Assembly (NCBI GenBank): GCA_021108275.1
Contig: JAIORD010000041.1
Coordinates: 1-64,000 of the forward strand
Direction: 5' to 3'
Length of the DNA stretch: 64,000 bases
DNA from: Methanococcoides sp.
GTDB lineage: Archaea; Halobacteriota; Methanosarcinia; Methanosarcinales; Methanosarcinaceae
Below, in pieces: positions 46,295 through 55,268 of the stretch (position 1 is its first letter; each line of letters opens with the position of its first letter). Position numbers and translations under genes: made by a program. Under the pieces are notes generated by a model. That model made no database searches and had not been told where the DNA came from. It worked only from the letters and a program-made list of their open reading frames with translations.

Positions 46295-48478
46295 ATGAGA
46301 TGGAAAGATGTATCATTAAAAGTAAAACTTGTACTATATATTGTAACAGGGGTCTTTCTGATATTATCCGCTTCTACCTCTATTGTCATCACCACAGTCA
46401 CAGAACAGGAAGAACAACTCGCATATCATGATTCCATCCAAAACGCAAAAAGTTTCGCAAATGGCTACAATGCTGATATGAAAGCGAATATGGCAGTTGC
46501 ACATACCCTTGCAGCACTTCTGGCAAAATATGATAATGCTGACCGTGATGAAATAAATGCCATGCTGGAAGAACTATTACTGGAGAATCCAGAACTTCTT
46601 GCCGTATATGTTGCTTTCGAACCAAACGCTTTTGACGGCCGGGATTCTGAGTTCGTCAATGCTGATGCAACTCACGATGAAACCGGTCGTTTCATTCCTT
46701 ACTGGAACAAGATTGGCGGCGAGATGTTCGTAGAGCCACTTGTAGATTATGATACCCTCGATTATTATCAGCTTACAAAAGAACAGGAACAGGATATCAT
46801 CACAGAACCCTACCTCTACCAGGGCGCTCTTATCGTAAGTTATGATGCACCCATTGTCAGAGATGGAGAGTTCATAGGCATCGGTGGGGTCGATGTAGAG
46901 CTAAACTATGTCGATGAGACCGTAAGTAGCGTAAAAGCATTTGATACGGGTTATCTGTTCATGGTAAGCAATACCGGAGTGTTACTATCCCATCCAACGA
47001 GAAAGGACTGGATCGGCCTAAGATCAATGGCAGATTTTGATATCCCGATGATAGAAAAAGCTACCAAAGACATCAATAATGGTATTGGAGGACACATCGA
47101 TACCATCGATCCGGTGACCGGAAAAGAAGTGGTAATGTTCTACGAACCCATAGAGACAGGTAAATTCGCTATTGTACTAGTTGTTCCTACCGAAGAGATG
47201 TTAGCCGGAGTGGAATCATTGCGCTCCACTCTGATTACAATCTACACATTCTCCATCATATTCATGGGCGCCATGGCATACTTAATAGCAGTTTCATTTA
47301 CAGACAGGATCAACGAGATTGTTATTGATTTTAAGAAGATATCAGGAGCTGCGATAAAAGGGGACCTCGATGCCAGGGCTAATACTGATGTAGAGATCGA
47401 CTTTAAGCTCATACCCAAAGGTATGAATGAAATAATGGATGCTTTAACTGCCCATTCCAAAGAATTACAAAACTCATATGAATTGATACGAAAAATGGAA
47501 TCAGCCGTGAACAGCAGTAAAGTTGTGGTATTCTGGTGGAAGTTCGAGCATGAATACCCTGTTGAATTCGTTTCAGATAATGTTGGTCAATTCGGTTATT
47601 CATTGGAAGAGTTCTTATCAGGAAATCTTTTGTATGGCGACATAATTTACAAAGATGACCTGGATAGTGTCTGGTCCGAACTGAATAAATGTGCAGATGA
47701 AGGTCACGATCATTTCCACAAAGACTATCGTATAGTCACCAAAAGCGGAGAAATACGCTGGGTGCATGAAGATACGTTCATACAACGCGATGATGAAGGG
47801 AAGATCGCATACTTCCAGGGAACGATACTTGATATTACCGAGCGTGTCAAAGCAGAGAAAGCACTGAAGGAAATGGATGAGATAAGAACGAAAGAGATAC
47901 ATCATCGTATCAAGAACAATCTTCAGGTCGTTTCTGGAATGCTGTATCTGGAATCACTTAACTTCCGTTATCAGGAAGTAATAGATGCATTCAGGGACAG
48001 CGAGAACCGCGTACGTTCGATAGCACTTATACATGAGAAGCTCTACCAGTCAAAGGACCTTGTCAGCCTTGATCTTGCTGACTACCTCAGGGACCTTACA
48101 GACCATCTTTTCCACTCCTATAGAGTAGGGGAAGAAAATGTAAAACTTATTCTCAATGTCGATGATGTGTTCCTTGGAATGGATACTGCCGTACCTCTTG
48201 GGATCATCATAAACGAACTTACATCCAATGCACTCCAACATGCTTTTGAAGATGGAATAAAAGGCGAGATAGATATCGATTTTTTCAAAAGGGATGAGAT
48301 ATTTGAACTTACCATTAGCAATACAGGCAAACATTTCCCGGAAGATATTGATTTTAAGAATACTGAATCCCTTGGATTACAGCTTGTGACGAATCTCGTT
48401 TCCCAGATAGAAGGAGAAGTGGAGCTTGATACTACCGACAGGACTACATTTAGAATAACTTTCCGTGATGGTAAATAA
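46295..48478 (+). CDS. Membrane histidine kinase: dCache-HAMP-PAS-HisKA_2-HATPase
   Basis: The 727-residue sensor has a first helix at residues about 11-34 and a large extracytoplasmic dCache domain (about 40-300, with V-A-F-E-P-N-A-F-D-G-R and G-V-D-V-E-L). A second helix lies at about 308-330, followed by HAMP, a PAS/PAC domain (415-520) and HisKA_2 with K-E-I-H-H-R-I-K-N-N-L-Q-V-V (phospho-His near 534). The HATPase domain is C-terminal (N-E-L-T-S-N-A). dCache domains bind small ligands, including amines. It is followed 12 bp later by a receiver-only response regulator and lies just upstream of mtmC2. Confidence 0.92.
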   Translation: MRWKDVSLKVKLVLYIVTGVFLILSASTSIVITTVTEQEEQLAYHDSIQNAKSFANGYNADMKANMAVAHTLAALLAKYDNADRDEINAMLEELLLENPELLAVYVAFEPNAFDGRDSEFVNADATHDETGRFIPYWNKIGGEMFVEPLVDYDTLDYYQLTKEQEQDIITEPYLYQGALIVSYDAPIVRDGEFIGIGGVDVELNYVDETVSSVKAFDTGYLFMVSNTGVLLSHPTRKDWIGLRSMADFDIPMIEKATKDINNGIGGHIDTIDPVTGKEVVMFYEPIETGKFAIVLVVPTEEMLAGVESLRSTLITIYTFSIIFMGAMAYLIAVSFTDRINEIVIDFKKISGAAIKGDLDARANTDVEIDFKLIPKGMNEIMDALTAHSKELQNSYELIRKMESAVNSSKVVVFWWKFEHEYPVEFVSDNVGQFGYSLEEFLSGNLLYGDIIYKDDLDSVWSELNKCADEGHDHFHKDYRIVTKSGEIRWVHEDTFIQRDDEGKIAYFQGTILDITERVKAEKALKEMDEIRTKEIHHRIKNNLQVVSGMLYLESLNFRYQEVIDAFRDSENRVRSIALIHEKLYQSKDLVSLDLADYLRDLTDHLFHSYRVGEENVKLILNVDDVFLGMDTAVPLGIIINELTSNALQHAFEDGIKGEIDIDFFKRDEIFELTISNTGKHFPEDIDFKNTESLGLQLVTNLVSQIEGEVELDTTDRTTFRITFRDGK

Positions 48479-48490
48479 CAAGGTGTTACT

Positions 48491-48895
48491 ATGAAAAATA
48501 TCAGGATATTAGTAGTTGAAGATGAAGCGATCGTAGCAATGGTGATAAAAAAGAGATTGATGGACCTTGGTTATGTTGTCTCAGGAGTTGCAGCTACCGG
48601 AGCAGATGCCATCAATAAAGTAGAAGGAACCTTTCCGGACCTTGTGCTTATGGATATTATGCTGAAAGGAGATATGGATGGTATCGAAGCTGCTGAGGAG
48701 ATACGTAAGAGGTTTTCGATCCCCGTAATATATCTTACAGCACACTCCGATGAAAATACCCTCGAAAGAGCTAAACTTACCGAACCTTATGGATACATCC
48801 TGAAACCATTTACAGAAAGAGACTTAAGTAGCAATATTGAGATCGCCATCCATAAACACCGGCGTGAAATGGAAAATGATAAAGCTGAAAAATGA
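48491..48895 (+). CDS. Receiver-only response regulator
   Basis: The 134-residue CheY-like receiver has acidic residues V-E-D-E-A near the N-terminus, the phospho-acceptor aspartate in L-V-L-M-D-I-M-L (near 56), and the K in I-L-K-P-F (near 106). It has no output domain. It lies 12 bp after the histidine kinase and must be its partner. Output could be by protein interaction, for example with the FilR1 regulators or another kinase. Confidence 0.92.
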   Translation: MKNIRILVVEDEAIVAMVIKKRLMDLGYVVSGVAATGADAINKVEGTFPDLVLMDIMLKGDMDGIEAAEEIRKRFSIPVIYLTAHSDENTLERAKLTEPYGYILKPFTERDLSSNIEIAIHKHRREMENDKAEK

Positions 48896-49273
48896 TAAAA
48901 AGAGAACTATTTTATCATTTCTTCTCATTTTAATTCTCTTCATTTAAGGTACAGTAGTAGCCTCACTGGTATCCTCCATCTTTTAGATTCAACGTTTCAA
49001 TGCCATTGTCGATTTTTAAGACATTGTCGTTTTTTATCCATCCTGTCAATTGTAGCTAAATGATAAAATTTACAGTTTTATTCAAACATATACACCCATA
49101 TCAATTTGTTTAGTTATTACAAGTTCAAACGGCATGGGCAGATTTTAATATAGTTTACAAAAACGATATCGGCTAGGTTATATGTTTTTGGAACTGATGT
49201 TAATTTACTGATGCCTACTCTAAATTGGCATTGAACAGACAATATTGCGTAATACAAAAAAGGTGAAATAGAA
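48896..49273 (+). promoter_or_regulatory. mtmC2 promoter region and leader
   Basis: The 378-bp spacer holds no gene. TATA-like ttttaatatag (49143-49153) predicts a start near 49173 and a leader of about 100 nt. The ribosome site is aaaaaggtgaaa (49257-49268). The sequence is unrelated to the promoter region of mtmC1, so the two copies are probably expressed under different conditions. Confidence 0.5.
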
Positions 49274-49927
49274 ATGGGAAATCAAGAACTTTTTGACAAG
49301 CTGAAAAATGCAATAGTGAACCAGGATATCAACGGCTGCCCTGTAATAACACAGGAAGCACTTGATGCAGGAATTACTGCTTTCGATATTATCAACGAAG
49401 CACTTGCACCAGGAATGAAGGTCGTAGGCGACAACTTCGAAGCAGCAACTATCTACCTTCCACAGATCATGATGTCTGCAAAGGCAATGAAGGCTGCAAT
49501 GGAGATCCTTGAGCCAATTCTCGCAGAAGAGAAAGGCGACGAAGAGGGCGTAGGCATGGCAGTAACTTTCGTACAGGAAGGAGATATTCACGATATCGGT
49601 CACCGTCTTGTTACAACAATGCTCGGTGCAAACGGATTTGAGATCCTTGACCTTGGAACAGATATTCCAAACGAGGATGTAGTAGAAGCAATTGCAAAGA
49701 ACAAGGGTAAGAAAATGCTCCTTGTCGGTTCCGCACTTATGACAACCTCAATGCTTGGCCAGAAAGATGTAGTAAGGTTACTCGAAGAAGAGAACCTCAG
49801 AGATTCTGTAAAGATCATGTTCGGTGGCGCACCAGTAACAGATGCATGGATCGCAGAATGTGGCGCAGACGGCACAGCCGAAAATGCAGCAGAAGCAGCA
49901 AGAGTAGCACTTGAACTTATGGCATGA
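49274..49927 (+). CDS. mtmC: Monomethylamine corrinoid protein, copy 2
   Basis: The 217-residue product is nearly identical to copy 1. Differences are confined to the first 50 codons (E-L-F versus E-I-F near the start, V50 versus I50, and silent changes). D-I-H-D-I-G with the cobalt-binding histidine is at 104-109. The gene starts at ATG 49274 with GGTGAAA 6 nt upstream. mtmB2 follows after 15 bp, as in copy 1. Confidence 0.95.
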   Translation: MGNQELFDKLKNAIVNQDINGCPVITQEALDAGITAFDIINEALAPGMKVVGDNFEAATIYLPQIMMSAKAMKAAMEILEPILAEEKGDEEGVGMAVTFVQEGDIHDIGHRLVTTMLGANGFEILDLGTDIPNEDVVEAIAKNKGKKMLLVGSALMTTSMLGQKDVVRLLEEENLRDSVKIMFGGAPVTDAWIAECGADGTAENAAEAARVALELMA

Positions 49928-51312
49928 GCAGGAGATATTAAAATGACATTTACAAAATCAGTTACCTGCTTTGACTTCTACGACCGAGCACAGAAAGGCG
50001 AGAAATGTACCCAGGATGACTGGGATCTGATGACCATTCCAATGAAGGCAATGGAACTCAAGAATAAATACAACCTTGACTTTGGTACCGAGACCGTTCC
50101 AACCGACAAGGATCAGATGGAGAGACTCTTCAAGGCAGGTATCGAAATGCTCCTTGACTGTGGTATCTACTGCACAGACACAAAGAGGATCGTCAAATAC
50201 ACAGAGGACGAGATCTGGGACGCTATCAACAACCCAATGCCAGCATTCCAGCTCGGTACCGGCAGAGATTCAGTACAGATGAAGAAGAGGACAATAGGCG
50301 ACAAGAGAAAGCCTATAGTACAGGGCGGTCCAACCGGCTCACCTATCTCAGAAGATATGTTCATGCCAATTCACATGAGCTATGCACTCGAGAAAGAAGT
50401 TGACACAATTGTTAATGGTGTCATGATGACGATCCGTGGTAAGCCACCTATACCAGGCAGCCCATACGAGATCCTCGCAGCAAAGTCCGAAACAAGGCTC
50501 ATCAAGAACGCAGCAGCAATGGCTGGCAGACCTGGTATGGCCGTTTAGGGACCTGAGACTTCCCTGTCCGCACAGGGAAACATCGCTTCCGACTGTGTCG
50601 GTGGCCAGGTAACAAGTGACAGCCACGAAGTATCACAGCTCAACGAGCTTAAGATTGACCTCGATGCAATCGCAGTTATCGCACACTACAAGGGTAACAG
50701 CGACATCATCATGGACGAACAGATGCCTATCTTCGGCGGATACGCTGGTGGTATTGAGGAAACAACCATTGTAGATGTTGCAAGTAGCATTAACTCCATG
50801 GTAATGAGCAGTGCAAGCTGGCACCTTGATGGTCCTGTCCACATCAGATGGGGATCCACCAACACCAGAGAAACCCTCCAGATCGCTGGATGGGCATGTG
50901 CAACTATCAGTGAGTTCACAGACCTTATGACAGGTAACCAGTACTATCCATGTGCAGGTCCATGTACCGAAATGTGCCTCCTCGAAGCAGCAGCACAGTC
51001 CGTAACTGACACAGCATCCGGCCGTGAGATCCTCTCAGGTGTCGCAGCAGCAAAGGGTGTCATCACTGACAAGACAACCGGTATGGAAGCAAGGATGATG
51101 GGAGAAGTCGCACGTGCAACAGCAGGCATGGACATCGACTCCGTGAACGCTGTTATCAACAACATCGTCAGCTCCTACGAAGGCAACTACGCAAACGCTC
51201 CTGAAGGTAAGAGATTCCAGGACTGTTACGATGTTGCAACCGTTACACCAACCGACGAGTACGTAAAAGTATACGAAGGCGCAAGAAGGAAACTCGAAGA
51301 ATTCGGTCTTAC
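49427..51312 (+). repeat. 1886-bp near-perfect direct repeat, copy 2
   Basis: This is the partner of 39860-41745. The boundaries lie inside mtmC (49426) and seven bases before the end of mtmB (51313). Direct orientation and the 9.6-kb distance mean that recombination between the copies could delete the regulators and permease module 1. Confidence 0.9.
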
Positions 51313-51319
51313 ATTCTAA
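49943..51319 (+). CDS. mtmB: Monomethylamine methyltransferase with pyrrolysine, copy 2
   Basis: The 458-residue product has the in-frame TAG at 50546-50548 (codon 202), as in copy 1. The protein appears identical to MtmB1; the only base difference I saw is silent (third base near the C-terminal T-F). It is followed by its own terminator (51345-51372) and then permease module 2. A gene caller without pyrrolysine would split it into a 201-residue piece and a downstream piece. Confidence 0.97.
50546..50548 (+). other. Pyrrolysine codon (TAG) of mtmB2
   Basis: Codon 202, in the same context as in mtmB1. Confidence 0.97.
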
Positions 51320-51344
51320 CCCTTAAATTAGCAATGACGTTTTT

Positions 51345-51372
51345 ACCAGCGAGAGATCGCTGGTTTTTTTTT
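51345..51372 (+). terminator. Terminator after mtmB2
   Basis: The perfect 8-bp stem accagcga (51345-51352) / tcgctggt (51357-51364) has a 4-nt loop and continues into a run of T to 51372. Its sequence is unrelated to the hairpin after mtmB1. Confidence 0.85.
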
Positions 51373-51380
51373 ATAACGCC

Positions 51381-51406
51381 ATTTGTCATTATTTTAATAG
51401 ACAAAT
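51381..51406 (+). promoter_or_regulatory. Promoter with flanking inverted repeat, permease module 2
   Basis: The TATA-like attttaata (51391-51399) is framed by atttgtc (51381-51387) and gacaaat (51400-51406), a perfect 7-bp inverted repeat. A regulator dimer binding there would block the TATA box. The module 1 promoter does not have this element. Confidence 0.45.
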
Positions 51407-51453
51407 CAACATCAAAATAAAAAGTCAAACAAAATGCTAAGGGGGCATTCAAA

Positions 51454-51552
51454 ATGGATATGTGGACTTTAATAAACGGGGTAATTTACCTCATATGTTT
51501 TGCCTTGATCGGCTGGATGTTGTTGGACGCAAGCAAAGTATCCAACAAGTAA
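51454..51552 (+). CDS. 32-residue membrane microprotein of permease module 2
   Basis: ATG 51454 follows aagggggc and opens a 32-residue frame with one hydrophobic helix and the C-terminal L-L-D-A-S-K-V-S-N-K. It is the counterpart of the 42443 gene: same length, same place 19 bp before the permease, most residues kept (I-G-W-M-L-L-D-A-S-K identical). Conservation between two diverged modules is the main proof that this tiny gene is real. Confidence 0.8.
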   Translation: MDMWTLINGVIYLICFALIGWMLLDASKVSNK

Positions 51553-51571
51553 TGCTACAGGAGGAGGACAA

Positions 51572-52942
51572 ATGTCAGAAAATTCAAATGAAGTCGAGCT
51601 GGTAAAGTCACTGCGTCCATATCATGTATGGGCACTTGGTGTCGGTATCGTGTTGGTCGGCGAATACATGGGTTGGAACTTCACAGTTGCAAAAGGTGGT
51701 ATACTCGGTTCACTCTTTGCACTACTGGTTGCAGGTACCATGTATGTAATGGTGTCACTGTGTGCCAGTGAACTAGGTTCATCCACTAAACTTGCCGGTG
51801 GACCATACGATTGGGCCAGATTATTCGTCGGACCCGGTGCGGCGGCCATTGTTGGTCTTGCTGTTTATATGGAATATATTGCCCTGGAAGCTGCGGACGC
51901 TATTGTTGTAGCATCTATCGCGCAATCGATCTTCCCGGATATACAAACGTTCCCGGTAACTTTGCTTGTTATCGCGGCTTTGACATTTATGAACTATCGT
52001 GGAGTTGTAGCAGCACTTAATCTTAACTTTGCTCTTACATTCACAGCATTGATAGCAATTATAGCATTCTTCTTTATGAATATTGGTGGAATTGGCGGAA
52101 CATGGCATCCGGAATACCTTATTTCAGGAGCTATACCCAACGGATTTATCGGAGTTTTCGCCGCATTGCAGTTTGGACCATGGTTCTACCTTGGTATCGA
52201 AGGAGCAGCAATGTGTGCAGAGGAATGTAAACACCCAACAAGAGCTATTCCTCTTGGACAACAGGCAGGTATGATCACCCTTCTCCTCGGAGCAGGTATG
52301 ACACTCTACATCTGTTCAGGTCTCATTCCAACCGCAGAACTCGGTGTTTCAGTATATCCACTCTTTGAAGCAGCAAATCAGAGCGGTGTTAAATTCCTGG
52401 TTGCATTCCTTGCAGTAGGTACTCTATTCACCTGTCTTGCAAGTGCCAACGGTACTGTCTGTGATTCATCAAGGTCCTGGTTTGCTCTGTCAAGAGATCA
52501 TTTCCTGACCAACTGGTTCGCTGCAGTACACACAAAATACAGCACACCATACAGGGCGGTCATTTTCACAATGCCAATTGCTGTTGCCTTTGCATACAGT
52601 GGATTCCTGGATCAGGTCATTACTTTCTCCATCACATCAGGACTGGTATGTTACGTGATGATCCCATTCTCCCTGATACGCTTCAGGAAGATGTTCCCGG
52701 AACACACACAAAAAGTACGTCCATTTGTCGGACCACTGCAGCCTTATCTGGCATACTTCACAATATTCCTGGCAATCGTGATCATGTCTACACTTAACTG
52801 GGGATACAGCTACAACCTTATCTTCGGACTTGTCTTCTATATAGTAGCCTACTTCTACTTCTCATGGAGATACAGGAGCATAGACGCAAAACACGACTGG
52901 GGAGAAGACCTTGGATGGCCTGAACCTGCACATAAGAGGTGA
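51572..52942 (+). CDS. APC-superfamily permease, probable monomethylamine transporter, copy 2
   Basis: The 456-residue protein has about 12 helices and is close to the copy at 42562. The N-terminal K-S-L-R-P-Y-H-V-W-A-L-G-V-G-I-V-L-V-G and the S-S-T-K-L-A-G-G-P-Y-D-W motifs are shared, while several loops and the S-V-Y-P-L-F-E-A-A-N-Q-S-G-V-K region differ. The ribosome site is aggaggac before ATG 51572. Unlike mtmCB, this gene has not been homogenised with its paralogue, which may mean different affinity or substrate. Uptake of monomethylamine is inferred from position. Confidence 0.85.
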   Translation: MSENSNEVELVKSLRPYHVWALGVGIVLVGEYMGWNFTVAKGGILGSLFALLVAGTMYVMVSLCASELGSSTKLAGGPYDWARLFVGPGAAAIVGLAVYMEYIALEAADAIVVASIAQSIFPDIQTFPVTLLVIAALTFMNYRGVVAALNLNFALTFTALIAIIAFFFMNIGGIGGTWHPEYLISGAIPNGFIGVFAALQFGPWFYLGIEGAAMCAEECKHPTRAIPLGQQAGMITLLLGAGMTLYICSGLIPTAELGVSVYPLFEAANQSGVKFLVAFLAVGTLFTCLASANGTVCDSSRSWFALSRDHFLTNWFAAVHTKYSTPYRAVIFTMPIAVAFAYSGFLDQVITFSITSGLVCYVMIPFSLIRFRKMFPEHTQKVRPFVGPLQPYLAYFTIFLAIVIMSTLNWGYSYNLIFGLVFYIVAYFYFSWRYRSIDAKHDWGEDLGWPEPAHKR

Positions 52943-52958
52943 ACAGGAGGAATATATC

Positions 52959-53228
52959 ATGGCAGATGAAGCATTATACAATAACAAGCTGAAACAGGAT
53001 GCAGGAGTAATTCTCCTGGTCCTAGGATTGCTGTATTTCTCTGAGACGTTTATCGTCTATAGGATAGTCTCCACAATATGGAGATCCGGAGAAGTACCCG
53101 AGATCACTACAATACTCCCATTCTACATTATATTCATAGTACTCTTGCTTGGGATAGAAACGATCGGATGTATCAGAGTGTACAAGTCCATCAAGGAACA
53201 CATGTACGACTTTAAGTATTACGACTGA
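52959..53228 (+). CDS. 89-residue two-helix membrane protein of permease module 2
   Basis: ATG 52959 follows aggaggaa. Two helices and the C-terminal K-E-H-M-Y-D-F-K-Y-Y-D match the 87-residue relative at 43952; the loop between the helices is two residues longer (W-R-S-G-E-V-P-E). The L-L-L-G-I-E-T-I-G-C helix is identical. It lies 16 bp after the permease stop. Confidence 0.85.
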   Translation: MADEALYNNKLKQDAGVILLVLGLLYFSETFIVYRIVSTIWRSGEVPEITTILPFYIIFIVLLLGIETIGCIRVYKSIKEHMYDFKYYD

Positions 53229-53241
53229 AGGAGGAAAAGAC

Positions 53242-53490
53242 ATGCCAAGCGAAATGAAGACAGAAAGAAGCATGTTCATGACGATATTCGATATCCTGTT
53301 CATATTCATACTGGCAGGTATCTGTATCGTAGTCCCGGTGATCATTCAGGGAACGGTCCTTGTGGGATGGGAAGGAACAGGAACCATGCAATTCGTCTGG
53401 GATCCAGTACAGTATTTTGGATTGCTGGCAATAATTATTGCATTCTTCTTTGTGGTACTCTACCACTCGGTCAAGAATTACAGGTTCTGA
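53242..53490 (+). CDS. 82-residue two-helix membrane protein of permease module 2
   Basis: ATG 53242 follows aaggaggaaaa. The N-terminus is longer and more charged than in the 77-residue relative at 44228, but F-D-I-L-F-I-F-I-L-A-G-I-C and W-D-P-V-Q-Y-F-G-L-L-A are kept. The loop differs (G-T-V-L-V-G-W-E-G-T-G). It ends the module; a long hairpin follows at 53502. Confidence 0.85.
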   Translation: MPSEMKTERSMFMTIFDILFIFILAGICIVVPVIIQGTVLVGWEGTGTMQFVWDPVQYFGLLAIIIAFFFVVLYHSVKNYRF

Positions 53491-53501
53491 ACATGTGAGA
53501 A

Positions 53502-53529
53502 AGGTTGTCAGTATTTTTGCTGACAACCT
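53502..53529 (+). terminator. Hairpin after permease module 2
   Basis: The perfect 10-bp stem aggttgtcag (53502-53511) / ctgacaacct (53520-53529) has an 8-nt loop, but only a weak T-rich tail follows. It lies directly upstream of the next gene's promoter, so it could also be an operator. Confidence 0.6.
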
Positions 53530-53576
53530 ATATATTTTCAAATATCATATATAACAATGAAGTAATGGGTGATCTT

Positions 53577-54050
53577 ATGAGTGAACAAGTAATCAACCGA
53601 CTTAAAGACCCGGAAAACATCACAGAAACAGAACAGAAACATGTACCTGTTATCGAAGCTGATGAAGTGATGACCGCAAAAGGTTCATTCGAAGTTACTG
53701 TAAAGGTGGGGGAATTACCACACGTTATGCAGGACGAACACTATATAGAGTGGATCGAACTCTCGCTCGGGGATATGAAGATCGGCAGGGTGGAATTATC
53801 ACCTTCCGATGAGAAGGCTGAAGCAACATTTACTGTTGAACCTACAGAAGAAATTGTGGGTATCCATGCCTATCAGGTATGCAACATTCGTGGTGTAAAT
53901 GTTTGTGGAAAATGTGGCAGCAAATCTGTTGTAATGAAGTTGGATGCGGTGATAAGCTGCAACGTTCATGGGTTGTGGGAGTCAAAGAAGGAAGTCACGA
54001 TCATGTCAAGTCATGAGGGTGAAGGAAAATCCTGTTCTTGGGAAAAATGA
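53577..54050 (+). CDS. Methanoferrodoxin, superoxide reductase with Fe-S cluster
   Basis: The 157-residue protein has the mononuclear iron centre of superoxide reductase: histidines in K-H-V-P-V-I, L-P-H-V-M and D-E-H-Y-I, plus the Cys and His of S-C-N-V-H-G-L-W. Extra cysteines (Q-V-C-N, V-C-G-K-C-G and the terminal K-S-C-S-W-E-K) provide four further ligands. This matches methanoferrodoxin of Methanosarcina mazei, a superoxide reductase class with a [4Fe-4S] cluster. It detoxifies superoxide to hydrogen peroxide. ATG 53577 is chosen because GGTGATC lies just upstream. Confidence 0.9.
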   Translation: MSEQVINRLKDPENITETEQKHVPVIEADEVMTAKGSFEVTVKVGELPHVMQDEHYIEWIELSLGDMKIGRVELSPSDEKAEATFTVEPTEEIVGIHAYQVCNIRGVNVCGKCGSKSVVMKLDAVISCNVHGLWESKKEVTIMSSHEGEGKSCSWEK

Positions 54051-54169
54051 TCGTTTAAAGTTTTGATGTATGGGGGTACGTCATAACTACCAAACCCGGA
54101 GTTGATACTCCGGATCATTTTCTTTTTTGCAATGAATTTACAATTTACAATCAGTTCAACTGTGGTAGT

Positions 54170-54574
54170 ATGAAAGAAAAGAGCATCCTGATAGTCGAAG
54201 ATGAAATGATAGTCGCCATGATGATCAAGCTGAAACTTCTTGAAATGGGATACAAGGTAGCAGGACATGCAGTATCATCGGAACAAGCATTAATGATGAT
54301 CAATGAAAATATTCCAGATCTTATTATAATGGATATTTTTATCAAAGGAAACCTTGATGGTATCGAGACAGCATTAGAAATAGAAAATAGATGCTCAGTT
54401 CCAATCATTTTCTTAACAGGGGATTCATCAAATGAAACAACTACAAGGGCGTCCTTTGCAAACCCTGTAGGTTATTTACAGAAACCTTTTATGGATGAAG
54501 AATTAGAATATGTAATTGAATCTGCTATGCACAAGCATATTGCCCAGACAAGAGAAGTTTCTATTGCAAATTGA
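54170..54574 (+). CDS. Receiver-only response regulator
   Basis: The 134-residue CheY-like receiver has acidic V-E-D-E-M, phospho-acceptor aspartate in L-I-I-M-D-I-F-I and lysine in L-Q-K-P-F. It resembles the receiver at 48491 in size and architecture. No kinase gene is adjacent, so the partner is unknown. A C-terminal H-K-H-I-A-Q helix end is typical for Methanosarcina stand-alone receivers. Confidence 0.9.
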   Translation: MKEKSILIVEDEMIVAMMIKLKLLEMGYKVAGHAVSSEQALMMINENIPDLIIMDIFIKGNLDGIETALEIENRCSVPIIFLTGDSSNETTTRASFANPVGYLQKPFMDEELEYVIESAMHKHIAQTREVSIAN

Positions 54575-54671
54575 TCAGAACATAATGGTTTTAGTAATAG
54601 CATAACATTGCTTGTACTATTTATAATATTTTTTATATAAAATGGTTCAAATTCTCCGCAGGATATGGAAC

Positions 54672-55196
54672 ATGAAACTTGATCACGAACAGGGAAGATA
54701 CATCATATTAGGAAGTATAGATGGGATACTTGCGGTGCTTGGTGTTGTCATCGGAACTTCCCATGTTGTGGAAGATCCATCGATTATTATCAATGCTGCT
54801 CTTGGTGGTGCCGTTGCCCTTGCATTGACTAACGGTATCGGCTCATACCTTGCTGAAAGTGCGGTAGAGTACGGCAATCTTGCAGAACTGGAAAAACCCC
54901 TTCTACGAAGCCTTGAATCCACAACCCTCGAACGTGATACAAAGAAAAAGATATGGAATGATTCCATTACACACGGCGGATCAAGCCTTATTGGCTCCCT
55001 CATACCGATAATGCCCTTCGTACTATTTGATACGCTGTCACTTGAGATAGCGATCATACTCAGCATATCTGTTCTTGCAATACTTGGAGTATATTCAGGT
55101 AAGCTCGCTAAACAAAGTCTCATAAAACATGCCGTGAGAATGGTAGGGCTGGGAATATTGATCGTCCTGGCTGTTACTTCATTAGGCCTTCAATGA
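54672..55196 (+). CDS. VIT1/CCC1-family membrane protein
   Basis: The 174-residue protein has five hydrophobic helices. D-G-I-L-A-V-L-G-V-V-I-G-T near the start and the G-G-A-V-A-L-A-L-T-N-G-I-G-S-Y-L-A-E-S helix fit the VIT1/CCC1 (iron/manganese) transporter family; the cytoplasmic loop (E-K-P-L-L-R-S-L-E) is short. It may move iron or manganese, which would suit its place beside a superoxide reductase, but this is inference. ATG 54672 is preferred; ATG 54642 would add ten residues. Confidence 0.7.
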   Translation: MKLDHEQGRYIILGSIDGILAVLGVVIGTSHVVEDPSIIINAALGGAVALALTNGIGSYLAESAVEYGNLAELEKPLLRSLESTTLERDTKKKIWNDSITHGGSSLIGSLIPIMPFVLFDTLSLEIAIILSISVLAILGVYSGKLAKQSLIKHAVRMVGLGILIVLAVTSLGLQ

Positions 55197-55268
55197 TAGA
55201 ATTGTGGGGATCGTATCAGTGACAATGGCTTAAATGATCAAAGACATAATATCAAAAGGTGAAAGAAC

